This document shows, one piece after another, positions 9,059 to 17,953 of a stretch of DNA of 64,000 nucleotides. The notes under the pieces were generated by a model. The model ran no database searches and was not told where the DNA came from. It saw only the letters and a program-made list of their open reading frames with translations. The DNA comes from JALZVT01 sp039029135. Its GTDB lineage: Bacteria; Pseudomonadota; Gammaproteobacteria; Pseudomonadales; Azotimanducaceae. Each line of letters begins with the position of its first letter. The stretch's first letter is position 1. The translations under genes and the position numbers were made by a program. The DNA is taken from NCBI GenBank assembly GCA_039029135.1, contig JBCCGT010000025.1:1-64000 (forward strand), written 5' to 3'.

Positions 9059-9885
9059 CAACTTTTCGACTGCAGCTCGTTGTAGCAGTAGTTGGTCGCG
9101 TCGACGAAGCCCGCCACCGAGCCACAATCGAAGCGCCGGCCTTTGAACTTGTAGGCGATCACGCAGCCTTCGCGCGCCTGCTTAAGCAGCGCATCGGTGA
9201 TCTGCACCTCGCCGTTCTTGCCCGGTTCGGTCGTTTCGAGCAGATCGAATATGTCGGGCGTGAGAATGTAGCGACCGATGATCGCCAGGTTGCTGGGCGC
9301 CGCGGCAGGGTCCGGTTTTTCCACCATGTCCGTGACGCGAAAGAGGTTTTCGCTCAAGGCGTCACCCGCAATGACGCCATACTTGTGCGTCTCGTCCTGG
9401 GGCACTTCCTCGATAGCGACGATGCTGCAGCGAAACTGCTTGAACAGCCGCACCATCTGCGCGAGCACGCCTTCGTCCTCGCCCATGCACAGATCGTCTG
9501 CGAGCACGACCGCGAAGGGCTCGTCGCCGATGACTGTGCGACCCGTGAGAATCGCATGTCCCAGCCCGCTCATGTTGATCTGCCGCGTGTAGCTGAAGGT
9601 ACAGCGCTCGATCAGCTCACGGATACCCGCGAGGGCCTTTTCCTTGCCGGTGCCCTCGATCTGATCCTCAAGCTCGTAGCTGACGTCGAAGTGATCCTCG
9701 ATCGCCCGCTTGCCGCGCCCGGTGACAAAACCAATATCGGTTAGGCCCGCCGCGAAGGCCTCTTCCACGCCGTATTGCACCAGGGGTTTATCGAGAATTG
9801 GCAGGATCTCTTTCGGCATGGCTTTCGTTGCCGGCAGAAACCGCGTGCCGTACCCGGCCACGGGAAACAGACACTTCTTTATCAT
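9055..9885 (-). CDS. galU: UTP-glucose-1-phosphate uridylyltransferase
   Basis: GalU makes UDP-glucose for LPS core, exopolysaccharide and osmoprotectant synthesis. The start at 9885 was chosen because it gives the standard N-terminus MIKKCLFPVAGYGTRFLPAT; the frame remains open upstream to 9990 but that extension has no family resemblance. The 276-residue protein shows the nucleotide-binding GYGTRFLPATKAMPKE, LVQYGVEEA, VLADDLC and GRYIL motifs. Length is slightly short of E. coli GalU (about 300), typical of the Pseudomonas-type enzyme. Confidence 0.95.
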   Translation of the reverse strand: MIKKCLFPVAGYGTRFLPATKAMPKEILPILDKPLVQYGVEEAFAAGLTDIGFVTGRGKRAIEDHFDVSYELEDQIEGTGKEKALAGIRELIERCTFSYTRQINMSGLGHAILTGRTVIGDEPFAVVLADDLCMGEDEGVLAQMVRLFKQFRCSIVAIEEVPQDETHKYGVIAGDALSENLFRVTDMVEKPDPAAAPSNLAIIGRYILTPDIFDLLETTEPGKNGEVQITDALLKQAREGCVIAYKFKGRRFDCGSVAGFVDATNYCYNELQSKSC

Positions 9886-10197
9886 TGCGCAGTCCTTGGT
9901 CGCGAGCAGATGCGGCGCTGCGGGCCAATCGCGTTTGGCCGCGATCTGCATTTTGGCGTCGACCCGAGCGGCGACGCACAGAGTCAACAAACAGGGTCAA
10001 ACTGTGGCAGCGACCACGTCATGTGGTTCGACTGCTTCGCGGGCATCCTAGCAGCGTCGACCCCCTCAACAAGGGATGACTTCACAGTTTTCCGCCGCTG
10101 GGTGCCGAGCTGCCGTCAAGCATACAGCGCATATGATCAACGGTCGGGGTGCCCTCGGCGATTCGCGGTCGTCGGTGTCGTCAGTGCGGAGAACCCG
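9886..10197. other. Intergenic region upstream of galU
   Basis: About 310 bp between galU and the unknown minus-strand gene. No convincing reading frame. On the minus strand, TTGTTG at 10072-10067 and TAGGAT at 10050-10045 with a 16-bp spacer form a possible sigma-70 promoter for galU with a leader of about 160 nt; each box matches consensus at only four of six positions, so this is weak. Confidence 0.3.
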
Positions 10198-10665
10198 TCA
10201 GGAGGCCAGATCCTGTGCCTTTAGCATGGCAACCAGATGACGACAGATCAGTCGTCCGGCCCGAGTCTGCTCAGCTGAGTAAGGGGTCGCGCGGCGCAGT
10301 TGGCGCTGCAGCTTCTGTGCTGCGGCGAGGTGCTGCGCCGACAGTGGTTGATCCGCCACGGCAGTCGCCGACGACCGGCCGTACGCACCCCGGCGACGGG
10401 CGTGGCGCTTGCCGCTCATGCGAGCGCCCTGTCGCGAGTCCGGTCGCTTGTCCTGCTTCGTGTCCTTGCGCTGTGGCTCCTGAAGGGCGTCGCGTGCGTG
10501 CTGACCGGCAGAAGCCGCGCCCAGCAAAAGCTGGTTCCGTACCGGCTCTTTCCGGGTCGGCTCTTTTCGGGTCGGCTCTTTTCGGGTCGGCTGGCCGGGC
10601 GTCACACCCGTACGCGCCGGCTTCGGCGCAAGCTCGAGCACTGGGACGAGAGAGAGCTGTTCCAT
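10198..10665 (-). CDS. Unknown protein with TRKEP repeats, possibly SOS-regulated
   Basis: A 155-residue, very basic protein that I do not recognise. It begins MEQLSLVPVLELAPKPART, followed by three tandem TRKEP units (residues about 27-41) and a long polar, Lys/Arg/Gln-rich linker with predicted disorder. The last 50 residues (SAQHLAAAQKLQRQL through HLVAMLKAQDLAS) look like two amphipathic helices. Codon third positions are G/C-rich in this frame, which supports a real gene over the opposing frames. A degenerate LexA-type box lies about 78 bp upstream of its start. Function is unknown; a small DNA- or protein-binding factor is only a guess. Confidence 0.55.
   Translation of the reverse strand: MEQLSLVPVLELAPKPARTGVTPGQPTRKEPTRKEPTRKEPVRNQLLLGAASAGQHARDALQEPQRKDTKQDKRPDSRQGARMSGKRHARRRGAYGRSSATAVADQPLSAQHLAAAQKLQRQLRRATPYSAEQTRAGRLICRHLVAMLKAQDLAS
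10546..10590. repeat. Three tandem 15-bp units
   Basis: Three tandem copies of a 15-bp unit (ctcttttcgggtcgg, the first copy with one change) encode the TRKEP repeats of the minus-strand protein. The near identity of the copies suggests recent slippage. Confidence 0.8.
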
Positions 10666-10742
10666 GTCAGCCGTTCCAAGTCGGTTAGTACAGCCCGGAC
10701 CAAGATGGCCCGCGTTACGATAGTTGGCTAAACAACCAGTTA

Positions 10743-10762
10743 TACTGTACGAATATACACTA
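10743..10762. promoter_or_regulatory. Possible LexA (SOS) box, imperfect
   Basis: TACTGTACGAATATACACTA differs from the E. coli LexA consensus (TACTGTATATATATACAGTA) at four positions, one of them in the conserved CTGT-N8-ACAG core (ACAC). It lies just at the 3' end of clpB and about 78 bp upstream of the unknown 155-residue gene on the minus strand. Weak by itself; a much better box exists at 60887. Confidence 0.35.
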
Positions 10763-13366
10763 TCCCGCCGGAAAGTCGAGTACCTCTGCAGACGTCTGAA
10801 ACCCGATGCTGCCGTCGGCTTCGAGCACTGCGAGAATCTTCGTGCCCGCCGCGAACTGACCGGCCAGCAGCGCCTCGGCCAGCGGATTCTCCAGCCGCCG
10901 CTGCAGCACGCGCTTCAAGGGGCGCGCGCCATAGACGGGGTCATAGCCCTCCTCCAACAGCGCCTCTGTGACCGCATCAGACAGCCGCAGGGTCAGCCCC
11001 TGGCCCGCCAGCCGCGCATCGAGATGCCGCAGTTGAATGGCCGCGATGTCACGCATGTGCTCGCGCTCGAGCGGGTGGAACACCACGAGGTCGTCGATAC
11101 GGTTCAGGAACTCGGGCCGAAAGTGCCGACCGACAATCTCGAGCACGGCGTCCTGTATGCCCGCCACGGCACCCTCTTCCGTCAGCCGCTGAATCACGTC
11201 CGATCCCAGGTTGGACGTCATCACGATGACCGTGTTGCGAAAGTCCACGGTGCGGCCGTGACCATCCGTCAGGCGGCCGTCGTCCAGCACCTGCAGCAGA
11301 ATATTGAACACGTCCGGGTGCGCCTTCTCGATCTCGTCCAGCAGCACGAGCGAATAGGGCTTGCGCCGGACGGCCTCCGTCAGATAACCGCCCTCCTCGT
11401 AGCCGACATAACCCGGCGGCGCGCCGATCAGACGGGCCACCGAGTGCTTTTCCATAAACTCGGACATGTCGAGCCGCACCAGGGCGTCTTCGCTGTCAAA
11501 GAGAGACACGGCCAGCGCGCGGCACAGCTCGGTCTTGCCAACACCGGTTGGCCCGAGAAACATGAACGAGCCGTTCGGGCGATCGGGCGCGGCCAGCCCG
11601 GCACGCGAGCGTCGCACCGCGGCCGCCACCGCGCTAACGCCCGCATCCTGGCCAATCACGCGCTCGTGCAAATGCGCTTCGAGCTGCAGCAGTTTTTCCT
11701 TTTCACCCTCGACTAGTCGGGTCACCGGTATCCCGGTCCACTTGGCGACGATGTCGCTGACCTCCTCCTCGGTCACGCGGTTGCGCAGCAGCCGACGCGG
11801 CGACTGTGTGTCTGCGTCACCCGCGGCGGCGAGCGCCTTTTCCAACTCGGGAATTCGACCGTACTGCAGCTCCGACATACGGGTCAGGTCGCCGCCGCGC
11901 CGGGCCGCGTCATAGTCCAACCGCGCCTGATCGAGCTGCTCTTTCAGCGTCTGCGCGCCGCGCACGCTTGCCTGCTCATCGCGCCAGACGGTTTCCAGAC
12001 TCGAGTACTCGCCTTCGAGTTCATCGACCTGTGTTTGCAGCTGCTCCAGCCGACCGCGCGAGGCCTCATCCGTCTCGCGCTTCAGGGCTTCGATTTCTAT
12101 CTTGAGCTGGATCAGACGTCGGTCCAGTCGATCAAGCTCCGCCGGCTTCGAGTCCATCTCTAGGCGAATGCGGCTCGCCGCCTCGTCGATCAGATCGATC
12201 GCCTTATCGGGGAGCTGACGGTCGCTGATGTAGCGATGCGACAATTGCGCCGCCGCGACGAGCGCCGGATCGGTAATGTCGACCGCGTGGTGCAGCTCGT
12301 AGCGTTCTTTCAAGCCGCGCAGTATGGCGATCGTGTCTTCGACGCTCGGCTCGTCGATCTGCACTTTGCGAAAGCGCCGATCAAGGGCCGCGTCTTTTTC
12401 GATGTACTGGCGGTATTCGTCGAGCGTGGTTGCGCCAACGCAGTGCAGCTCGCCGCGCGCCAAGGCGGGTTTCAGCATGTTCGCCGCATCGAGCGCGCCG
12501 TCCGTTCGACCCGCACCGACGACTGTATGCAGTTCGTCAATGAACAGGATGATGCTGCCATCCTGTGCTGCGAGATCGTTCAGCACGGCTTTCAGCCGTT
12601 CTTCGAACTCGCCGCGAAACTTCGCTCCGGCGACCAGCGCGCCCATGTCCAGCGCCAGAATGCGCTTGTGCTTCAGTCCTTCAGGCACCTCGCCGTTGAC
12701 GATTCTCTGGGCGAGCCCCTCGACGATCGCGGTCTTACCTACGCCGGGTTCGCCGATCAGCACGGGATTGTTCTTGCTACGCCGCTGCAGCACCTCGACC
12801 GTGCGGCGAATCTCTTCGTCGCGACCGATGATGGGGTCGAGTTTGCCCGCTTCCGCCTGCGCGGTGACATCGACCGTGTACTTCTCCAGCGCCTCGCGAC
12901 TGGCCTCCGCGTCAGAGTCGTTCACGGCGTTGCCGCCGCGTAGTCGTTCGATCTCGGACTGGAGCGCAGCCTTGGACAACCCGGCCGCCGTAAAGGCGGT
13001 CGTGAGCGCCGGCACGTCTGCGAGCGCAGCCAGGACCAGTTCGGTCGCCAGATACTCATCGTTACGCTGCCGCGCGTCTCGTTTGGCCAGATTCAAAACG
13101 CGAACTGCGTCACCACCAAGACGCACATCGCCGGTCGGTCGGGTAATGCGCGGCAGCTCTTCGAGCAGCGCATCGCACGCGCGCTTGAGCTTGCCTTCCG
13201 TACCGCCCGCCGCCGTTACCAGGCGCGCGCAGGGCGCGTCCTTCGCCACGGTTAACGCGCTCAAGAGGTGCACAGGCGCCACCTCGGCATGATCGTGCGC
13301 CAAAGCGAGCGAACTCGCTTCCGCGAGCGCGGCCTGCAAAGATTCCGTAAATCGATCCATTCGCAT
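10760..13366 (-). CDS. clpB: ATP-dependent disaggregase ClpB
   Basis: ClpB is the Hsp104-type AAA+ chaperone that extracts proteins from aggregates together with DnaK. The 868-residue protein begins MRMDRFTESLQAALAEA, matching the E. coli start, so 13366 was preferred to the ATA-preceded ATG at 13375. Domains in order: N-domain (1-145), first AAA+ with Walker A GEPGVGKTAIVEGLA and Walker B ILFIDELHTVVGAG, the coiled-coil middle domain (about 400-520) that separates ClpB from ClpA, and second AAA+ with GPTGVGKTELCRAL and LVLLDEIEKAHPDV. An upstream heat-shock promoter is visible. It is a single-gene unit. Confidence 0.96.
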   Translation of the reverse strand: MRMDRFTESLQAALAEASSLALAHDHAEVAPVHLLSALTVAKDAPCARLVTAAGGTEGKLKRACDALLEELPRITRPTGDVRLGGDAVRVLNLAKRDARQRNDEYLATELVLAALADVPALTTAFTAAGLSKAALQSEIERLRGGNAVNDSDAEASREALEKYTVDVTAQAEAGKLDPIIGRDEEIRRTVEVLQRRSKNNPVLIGEPGVGKTAIVEGLAQRIVNGEVPEGLKHKRILALDMGALVAGAKFRGEFEERLKAVLNDLAAQDGSIILFIDELHTVVGAGRTDGALDAANMLKPALARGELHCVGATTLDEYRQYIEKDAALDRRFRKVQIDEPSVEDTIAILRGLKERYELHHAVDITDPALVAAAQLSHRYISDRQLPDKAIDLIDEAASRIRLEMDSKPAELDRLDRRLIQLKIEIEALKRETDEASRGRLEQLQTQVDELEGEYSSLETVWRDEQASVRGAQTLKEQLDQARLDYDAARRGGDLTRMSELQYGRIPELEKALAAAGDADTQSPRRLLRNRVTEEEVSDIVAKWTGIPVTRLVEGEKEKLLQLEAHLHERVIGQDAGVSAVAAAVRRSRAGLAAPDRPNGSFMFLGPTGVGKTELCRALAVSLFDSEDALVRLDMSEFMEKHSVARLIGAPPGYVGYEEGGYLTEAVRRKPYSLVLLDEIEKAHPDVFNILLQVLDDGRLTDGHGRTVDFRNTVIVMTSNLGSDVIQRLTEEGAVAGIQDAVLEIVGRHFRPEFLNRIDDLVVFHPLEREHMRDIAAIQLRHLDARLAGQGLTLRLSDAVTEALLEEGYDPVYGARPLKRVLQRRLENPLAEALLAGQFAAGTKILAVLEADGSIGFQTSAEVLDFPAG

Positions 13367-13396
13367 TGCGATCACCAGCTTTATGTACTCGATCCT

Positions 13397-13424
13397 TTAT
13401 GCGGTCGCATTCATGTTTTTCAAC
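13397..13424 (-). promoter_or_regulatory. Sigma-32 (heat-shock) promoter of clpB
   Basis: Read on the minus strand, GTTGAAA (13424-13418) is followed after 13 bp by CCGCATAA (13404-13397). The E. coli sigma-32 consensus is CTTGAAA, 13-14 bp, CCCCATNT. The match is good and ends about 31 bp before the clpB ATG, giving a short leader. This is the expected control for clpB. Confidence 0.65.
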
Positions 13425-13522
13425 ACCAACGGCGCCGAACGGCAGACTGCAAACGGGGCACCGCCCGCGCTGGGAACCGGTCGCTGGACGTCCTGCCCGC
13501 CGCCGCAGTATGTTGCGCGGTC

Positions 13523-14263
13523 ATGAACGAACGGCGCCGCCATGCACGCATCGAACTCCCCGTAGAGTTGACGCTCGCGCATCCGAGCATCGGCTCCGCG
13601 GTGGTCGCCGTGCGAGATCAGTCCGATAGCGGTCTGTACGTCTGGTACGCGGACGCGCCCTTTCGCCTGCGCAGCAGCGTGACCGTCACGGTGCGGCGCG
13701 GGCTCATGGACGCCCGTCCGACGCCCACCATTAAGATGATAGTTGCTCGTGTCGACGCGCAGGGCGTGGGGCTGGAATTCGCCTCCAGATCTGGCGCCCA
13801 TCTATGGCACAGCGCGGACATCGGCGAGGATGAGCTCGAGGTCGGGGTCGACACCTTCCGCGTCTATCAGTGCGCACTGATCAGACACCCCGAGGCGGGC
13901 GTTCTGGTGGTCAAAGACAAGACGCGCTGGAATCTGCCCGGCTGTTACCTGCTCAGCGGTCAGTCCTGGGACACCGCGCTGCGGCAGTTTCTGGATGCGG
14001 CGCTCGGCCAGGATGAGCTCGAGTTCATGCAGACGCTGTGGACGAACAGCGACGCAGAGATTATCGCGCCGGAGAACGCGACGCTGGTTCTGGTGCACGA
14101 GTACATTACTGCGACAGACCGAGTGGAACTCGGTATGGGCGGCTATGATCGACGCCGTTGGCTGGCGTCCACGCGGGCGCTGAAGGAGCTCAGCTTTGTC
14201 GCGCCGGCCATTCGCGACGTGGTGCAGGCGGCCATCGGCCGCTGCTTCGAAATCGAAGCCTGA
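13523..14263 (+). CDS. PilZ domain fused to a degenerate Nudix-like domain
   Basis: A 246-residue two-domain protein. The N-terminal PilZ domain (about 1-90) keeps both c-di-GMP-binding motifs: RRHAR (RxxxR) at the start and DQSDSG (DxSxxG) near residue 33. The C-terminal part (about 110-246) reads like a Nudix hydrolase, with RWNLPGCYLLSGQSWDTALR aligning to the Nudix box. The catalytic glutamates are lost: the REUxEE core is RQFLDA. Known family facts: PilZ binds c-di-GMP, Nudix enzymes cleave nucleoside diphosphates. Inference: a c-di-GMP sensor whose output domain binds rather than cleaves a nucleotide-like ligand. ATG 13523 was chosen because the PilZ motif starts there; the frame is open further upstream. 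The ribosome site is weak. Confidence 0.65.
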   Translation: MNERRRHARIELPVELTLAHPSIGSAVVAVRDQSDSGLYVWYADAPFRLRSSVTVTVRRGLMDARPTPTIKMIVARVDAQGVGLEFASRSGAHLWHSADIGEDELEVGVDTFRVYQCALIRHPEAGVLVVKDKTRWNLPGCYLLSGQSWDTALRQFLDAALGQDELEFMQTLWTNSDAEIIAPENATLVLVHEYITATDRVELGMGGYDRRRWLASTRALKELSFVAPAIRDVVQAAIGRCFEIEA

Positions 14264-14399
14264 GCGCGGCCGGACGCCGAGGCTCGCGCGCGACACTTCG
14301 CATCGGGCACTGCGACCATGGGACACTCGTCGCACGACGCTTTCGTCACAACAGGCGAGGCGCTTCCGGGCAAACGACTCATACAACCAGGTAAGGCGA

Positions 14400-14891
14400 A
14401 TGGTCTCAGTAGACTACGACGACACCACCCGCGGCGGTCAGATCGTACTGCAGCCCAATAACTCCTGGACCTGGCGCGCGAACCTCGTCTTCGTCGGCCT
14501 GATGACCGTCGTCTCATTCAGCATCGCCACTGCGTTCGTCTTGCAGGGGTACTGGCCCATCCTGCCGTTTGCCGGCGCCGAGATGCTGCTACTCGCCTGG
14601 GCTAGCCACTACTGTGTACGCCAGACCCACCGACAGGAAGTGCTGCGCTTCACCCCGGAGGAACTGGTACTCGAACGCGGCATTCGACGGGCCGAAGAGC
14701 AGCACCGTTTCCGACGCTTCTTCACGCGCATCGAGATTGAAAAGCCGCGGCACCGTCTGGGCGAGCTCAAGCTCGCCGTAGCCGAACGGGAGCGGCGCGA
14801 GGAGATCGGCGCCTTTCTCAACTACGAGGAAAAGCAGAAGCTGATCGGCGAGCTGCGGACCATGATCAGCCGCCTGGAACAGGTTGCCTGA
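14400..14891 (+). CDS. DUF2244 membrane protein
   Basis: A 163-residue protein with two predicted helices near the N-terminus (LVFVGLMTVVSFSIATAFVL and WPILPFAGAEMLLLAWASHY), then a cytoplasmic domain starting VLRFTPEELVLERG. The pattern NNSWTWRANL through EEKQKLIGELRTMI is that of the DUF2244 family, whose function is not known; some members lie near cytochrome oxidase genes. ATG at 14400 has AAGG upstream; the frame runs open to 14196 without family resemblance. It faces comEC, with 10 bp between the stops. Confidence 0.8.
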   Translation: MVSVDYDDTTRGGQIVLQPNNSWTWRANLVFVGLMTVVSFSIATAFVLQGYWPILPFAGAEMLLLAWASHYCVRQTHRQEVLRFTPEELVLERGIRRAEEQHRFRRFFTRIEIEKPRHRLGELKLAVAERERREEIGAFLNYEEKQKLIGELRTMISRLEQVA

Positions 14892-14901
14892 TCGCCCTTT
14901 C

Positions 14902-17313
14902 CTACTCGGTCATAGGCTCGGTCAGAGGCTCGGCCATAGACGACCTGATGATCAGCGGCGCGCCGAAAAACCAGCGCCGATCCCGCGCTGCCCGCGCGGT
15001 CTCCACAGCCCCAGGCCAGTCACTGCGCCAGCGCACGGCGCCCTCGTGCGCCGTATCGACAAGGCGGGCGCCGCTGGACCCATAGGCCCGCACCACAGCC
15101 TCATGCGGATGCCCGAAGCGATTGCCGGCGCCGCGACTGATCACCGCAACGCGGGGCGCGGCGGCGTCGACGAAGGCAGGGGTCGACGACGTCCGCGAGC
15201 CGTGGTGTGGCACCAGCACGAAGTCGACGCCGCCGGGCGGCAGCAGGTCGCCGCTGGCGACGAGACGCGCCTCAGCGTCGCGCTCGATGTCGCCCGGCAG
15301 CAGCGCGGACGCAGCGCCGGCCGTGATCGACAGCACGCAGCTGCGATCGTTGTCGCCGGCACCCAGCGGCCAGCGCCAGAGCCGAAAGCGCACCCCATCC
15401 CAGCGCCAGCGGCGCTGCGGCACGCAGGCCGCATCCGCAATGACCGGTGGCAGGCGGCGGTAGCGACCAAGCAGCGAACCCAGACCGCCGGCATGGTCGA
15501 TGTCGCCATGGCTAACAATGATGAGGTCCGGACGGCGTTCTAGCGCCGGTCCCAGCACGGCGGCCGCCAGATCACCACCCCCAGGGAATGCGGGACCGGT
15601 GTCGTAGACGAGCAGATGGCGCGCGGTGCGCACGACCACCGCCGTACCCTGGCCAACGTCGAGCGTCTCTATCTCCACCGCGCCCGCAGGTGGCGCCGCG
15701 ATCGGCTGGCGCGCCGCAAAGAGCCACAGCAACAGGATCAACGCCGCCCAGGAGCGCGCGGCACGCGCCACTGGCAACAGGGCGATCACCACCAAAGCGC
15801 ACAGAGCGAGCATGCGCGGCCCGTCGCCCTGGCCATCGGGAACCAATAAGTTAGCTCCCGCCACTGCCACCCGGTCGAGCCACCAAAACAGGCCGCCAAT
15901 CAGCGCATCCAGCAGCGCGAGCAGTCCACGCAACGCCGCGTCCCCAAGCAGCAGCGTCGGCAGTACCAGCAGCGTGGTCGGAACCACCACCAGGCTGACC
16001 CAGGGCACAGCGAGCAGGTTGGCGAGCGCCGCCAGCGGCGCGGGGACCAGACCGAGCCACAGCAGGACCGGCGCCATAAGCAGCGAACAACCGGCGTGCA
16101 GCGCGCAGAGTTCGCGCAGCCTGCCGCCGCCCTCCCCGCTCGGTGCCCGTTTGGCGACGCAGAACAGCAGCCAAATGACCAACGCGAAGGACAGCCAGAA
16201 ACCACTGGTAAAGGCAGCAAGCGGCTCCGCCACGACGACGAGCAGCCAGGCGCTTGCGACCACACCAGCCGGCGGCAAGCGGCGGCCCGCACGCCAGGCA
16301 ATGACGCCAGCGAGCGTCATCCAAAACGCGCGCCGCGTGGACGTACCCGCCCCGGTGAGCAAGACGAACAAACCGAGTCCACAGCCCAGCGCCACGAGCC
16401 CAACCAGCGGCGGTGGCGCTCGACCCAGCGCGCCCAGGCAGCGCTCTACGCCGGCCACCAACAGGTTTAGGAGCAGGGCGACCAGGCCGACGTGGAGTCC
16501 AGAGACCACCACCAGATGCACCGTGCCGGTGCGTCGCAGCGCATCCCAGTCGCCAGGACGCAGCCGATCCGCGGCGCCGATCAACAGCGCCTCGATCACG
16601 CCGAGGTACTCGGGTGCCGCACGATCGAGCCGCGCGCGCAGTGCCGCTCTGACCCGATCGGCCACAGCCCCGCGCGGCGCCGTAAGGCCGTATGGCCGAC
16701 GCACGTAGCCACTCAGCGCGACGCCCTGCGCACGCTGCAGTACCTCGAAATCGGCGCCCGCGAAGTTCACCTTGCCGCGCAGCGGACGCAGGCGAACGAC
16801 CGCGGTGAGCGTCTGCCCAGCGACGAGCGGCGGTGCGTCCGACCAGCTCAGCCCGATGGTCGCCCCGCGCAGCCCGCGGCAGCGCGCGTCCAGCACCCGC
16901 GCCGCGAATCGGGTCAGCGGCCGCGCGCCGGTCCGCGTTTGTGGCAATCCCAACACGCGCACGCGCAGCACCGCATCACGCCTCAGGCCAAGCGAATTCG
17001 GCGCGGGCGCGCCATCAGTCGGGCGCGCGGCGGGCCCGACTGAGCCGCTCTCCCGCAGGCAGAGACCCGCATCCAGACCTGTCTGCACGGTGCGCGCGGC
17101 GATCAGCCCAAGAGCACCCCAGGCGAGCAGCAGCGGCGCCGCGAACCGGGCGCAGGCGCGCGTGCGGACACCCAATCCGGCGGGTGCGCAGAGCGCCACC
17201 ACGCCGATCAGCGCGCCCGCGATCAGCTTAGCCGCGACGCTCGACTGCCACATCGCGGGGGCGGCAGAACCAAGAAATGTCCCGAGTATCAGGCCGGTCA
17301 ACGACGCGTGCAT
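14902..17313 (-). CDS. comEC: DNA internalization competence protein ComEC/Rec2
   Basis: ComEC forms the inner-membrane channel that takes single-stranded DNA into the cell during natural transformation. The 803-residue protein has an N-terminal membrane and OB-like region, a central Competence domain with many helices (about 220-520; VHLVVVSGLHVGLVALLLNL) and a C-terminal metallo-beta-lactamase-like nuclease domain with SHGDIDHAGG (HxDxDH) and HHGSRTSS. Length is typical of the full three-domain form. It is divergent from the DUF2062 gene, as in Pseudomonas. No pilus genes lie in the window, so transformability cannot be concluded. Confidence 0.92.
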   Translation of the reverse strand: MHASLTGLILGTFLGSAAPAMWQSSVAAKLIAGALIGVVALCAPAGLGVRTRACARFAAPLLLAWGALGLIAARTVQTGLDAGLCLRESGSVGPAARPTDGAPAPNSLGLRRDAVLRVRVLGLPQTRTGARPLTRFAARVLDARCRGLRGATIGLSWSDAPPLVAGQTLTAVVRLRPLRGKVNFAGADFEVLQRAQGVALSGYVRRPYGLTAPRGAVADRVRAALRARLDRAAPEYLGVIEALLIGAADRLRPGDWDALRRTGTVHLVVVSGLHVGLVALLLNLLVAGVERCLGALGRAPPPLVGLVALGCGLGLFVLLTGAGTSTRRAFWMTLAGVIAWRAGRRLPPAGVVASAWLLVVVAEPLAAFTSGFWLSFALVIWLLFCVAKRAPSGEGGGRLRELCALHAGCSLLMAPVLLWLGLVPAPLAALANLLAVPWVSLVVVPTTLLVLPTLLLGDAALRGLLALLDALIGGLFWWLDRVAVAGANLLVPDGQGDGPRMLALCALVVIALLPVARAARSWAALILLLWLFAARQPIAAPPAGAVEIETLDVGQGTAVVVRTARHLLVYDTGPAFPGGGDLAAAVLGPALERRPDLIIVSHGDIDHAGGLGSLLGRYRRLPPVIADAACVPQRRWRWDGVRFRLWRWPLGAGDNDRSCVLSITAGAASALLPGDIERDAEARLVASGDLLPPGGVDFVLVPHHGSRTSSTPAFVDAAAPRVAVISRGAGNRFGHPHEAVVRAYGSSGARLVDTAHEGAVRWRSDWPGAVETARAARDRRWFFGAPLIIRSSMAEPLTEPMTE

Positions 17314-17350
17314 GTACCGGCAAATTCTCGCGATGCATAATTCGCAGGTT

Positions 17351-17881
17351 ATGCCAAAGAAGTGGTTGCAACGGTATCTGCCAGATCGCGAGCGTTTGAG
17401 TAGGATTCGCGCCCTGGAGCCTGTACGTCATCACCTCAACAAACCGGATCTGTGGCACCTGCATCGGCGCAGCGTCTCTGGCGCCTTCTTCGTCGGGCTG
17501 TTTTGCGCATTCCTGCCGATTCCGTTCCAGATGCTGGTTGCCGCCGTCCTTGCCATCGGGACTCGCGTCAACCTGCCGATCTCGATCGCGCTGGTCTGGA
17601 TCACCAATCCGCTCACCATTCCGCCGATGTTTTACTTCGCGTATCGACTCGGCGCGTGGCTGCTGGGCGTCACCGAGGCCGTGCCCGGCATCGAGTTGAG
17701 CTGGGACTGGCTGTCCACGCAGTTCAGCGTGATCGCCTATCCGCTGCTGGTGGGTTCGCTGGTCTGCGGTTGGGTCTCGGGTCTGACGGGGTTCGCCCTG
17801 GTACGCGTGCTGTGGCGTTCCCACGTGCACCGACGCTGGTTGGCGAGGCGCGAGCGGCGCAGGGCCGCCGCCGAGCCCTAG
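17351..17881 (+). CDS. DUF2062 membrane protein
   Basis: A 176-residue protein that begins MPKKWLQRYLP, the usual start of this family, so ATG 17351 was chosen (AGG upstream; the frame runs back inside comEC). SGAFFVGLFCAFLPIPFQM and WITNPLTIPPMFYFAY are the family hallmarks. Three to four predicted helices and a basic C-terminal tail (RRWLARRERRRA) place it in the inner membrane. The function of DUF2062 is not known. The gene is commonly found beside comEC and lolCDE. Confidence 0.88.
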   Translation: MPKKWLQRYLPDRERLSRIRALEPVRHHLNKPDLWHLHRRSVSGAFFVGLFCAFLPIPFQMLVAAVLAIGTRVNLPISIALVWITNPLTIPPMFYFAYRLGAWLLGVTEAVPGIELSWDWLSTQFSVIAYPLLVGSLVCGWVSGLTGFALVRVLWRSHVHRRWLARRERRRAAAEP

Positions 17882-17953
17882 GGCGTCAAAGCAGAATCGG
17901 AGAGCCGGAGAGCCGCAGACTCACCGGGCAGGGTCGCCACGCCGTAGCGGCAC

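Noticed and set aside
10724..11716. 330-codon plus-strand frame inside clpB
   Set aside because: Antisense to clpB, whose motifs are complete; composition is rich in His/Arg/Gln as usual for shadows.
15626..16708. 360-codon plus-strand Ser/Arg-rich frame
   Set aside because: Antisense to the central part of comEC.
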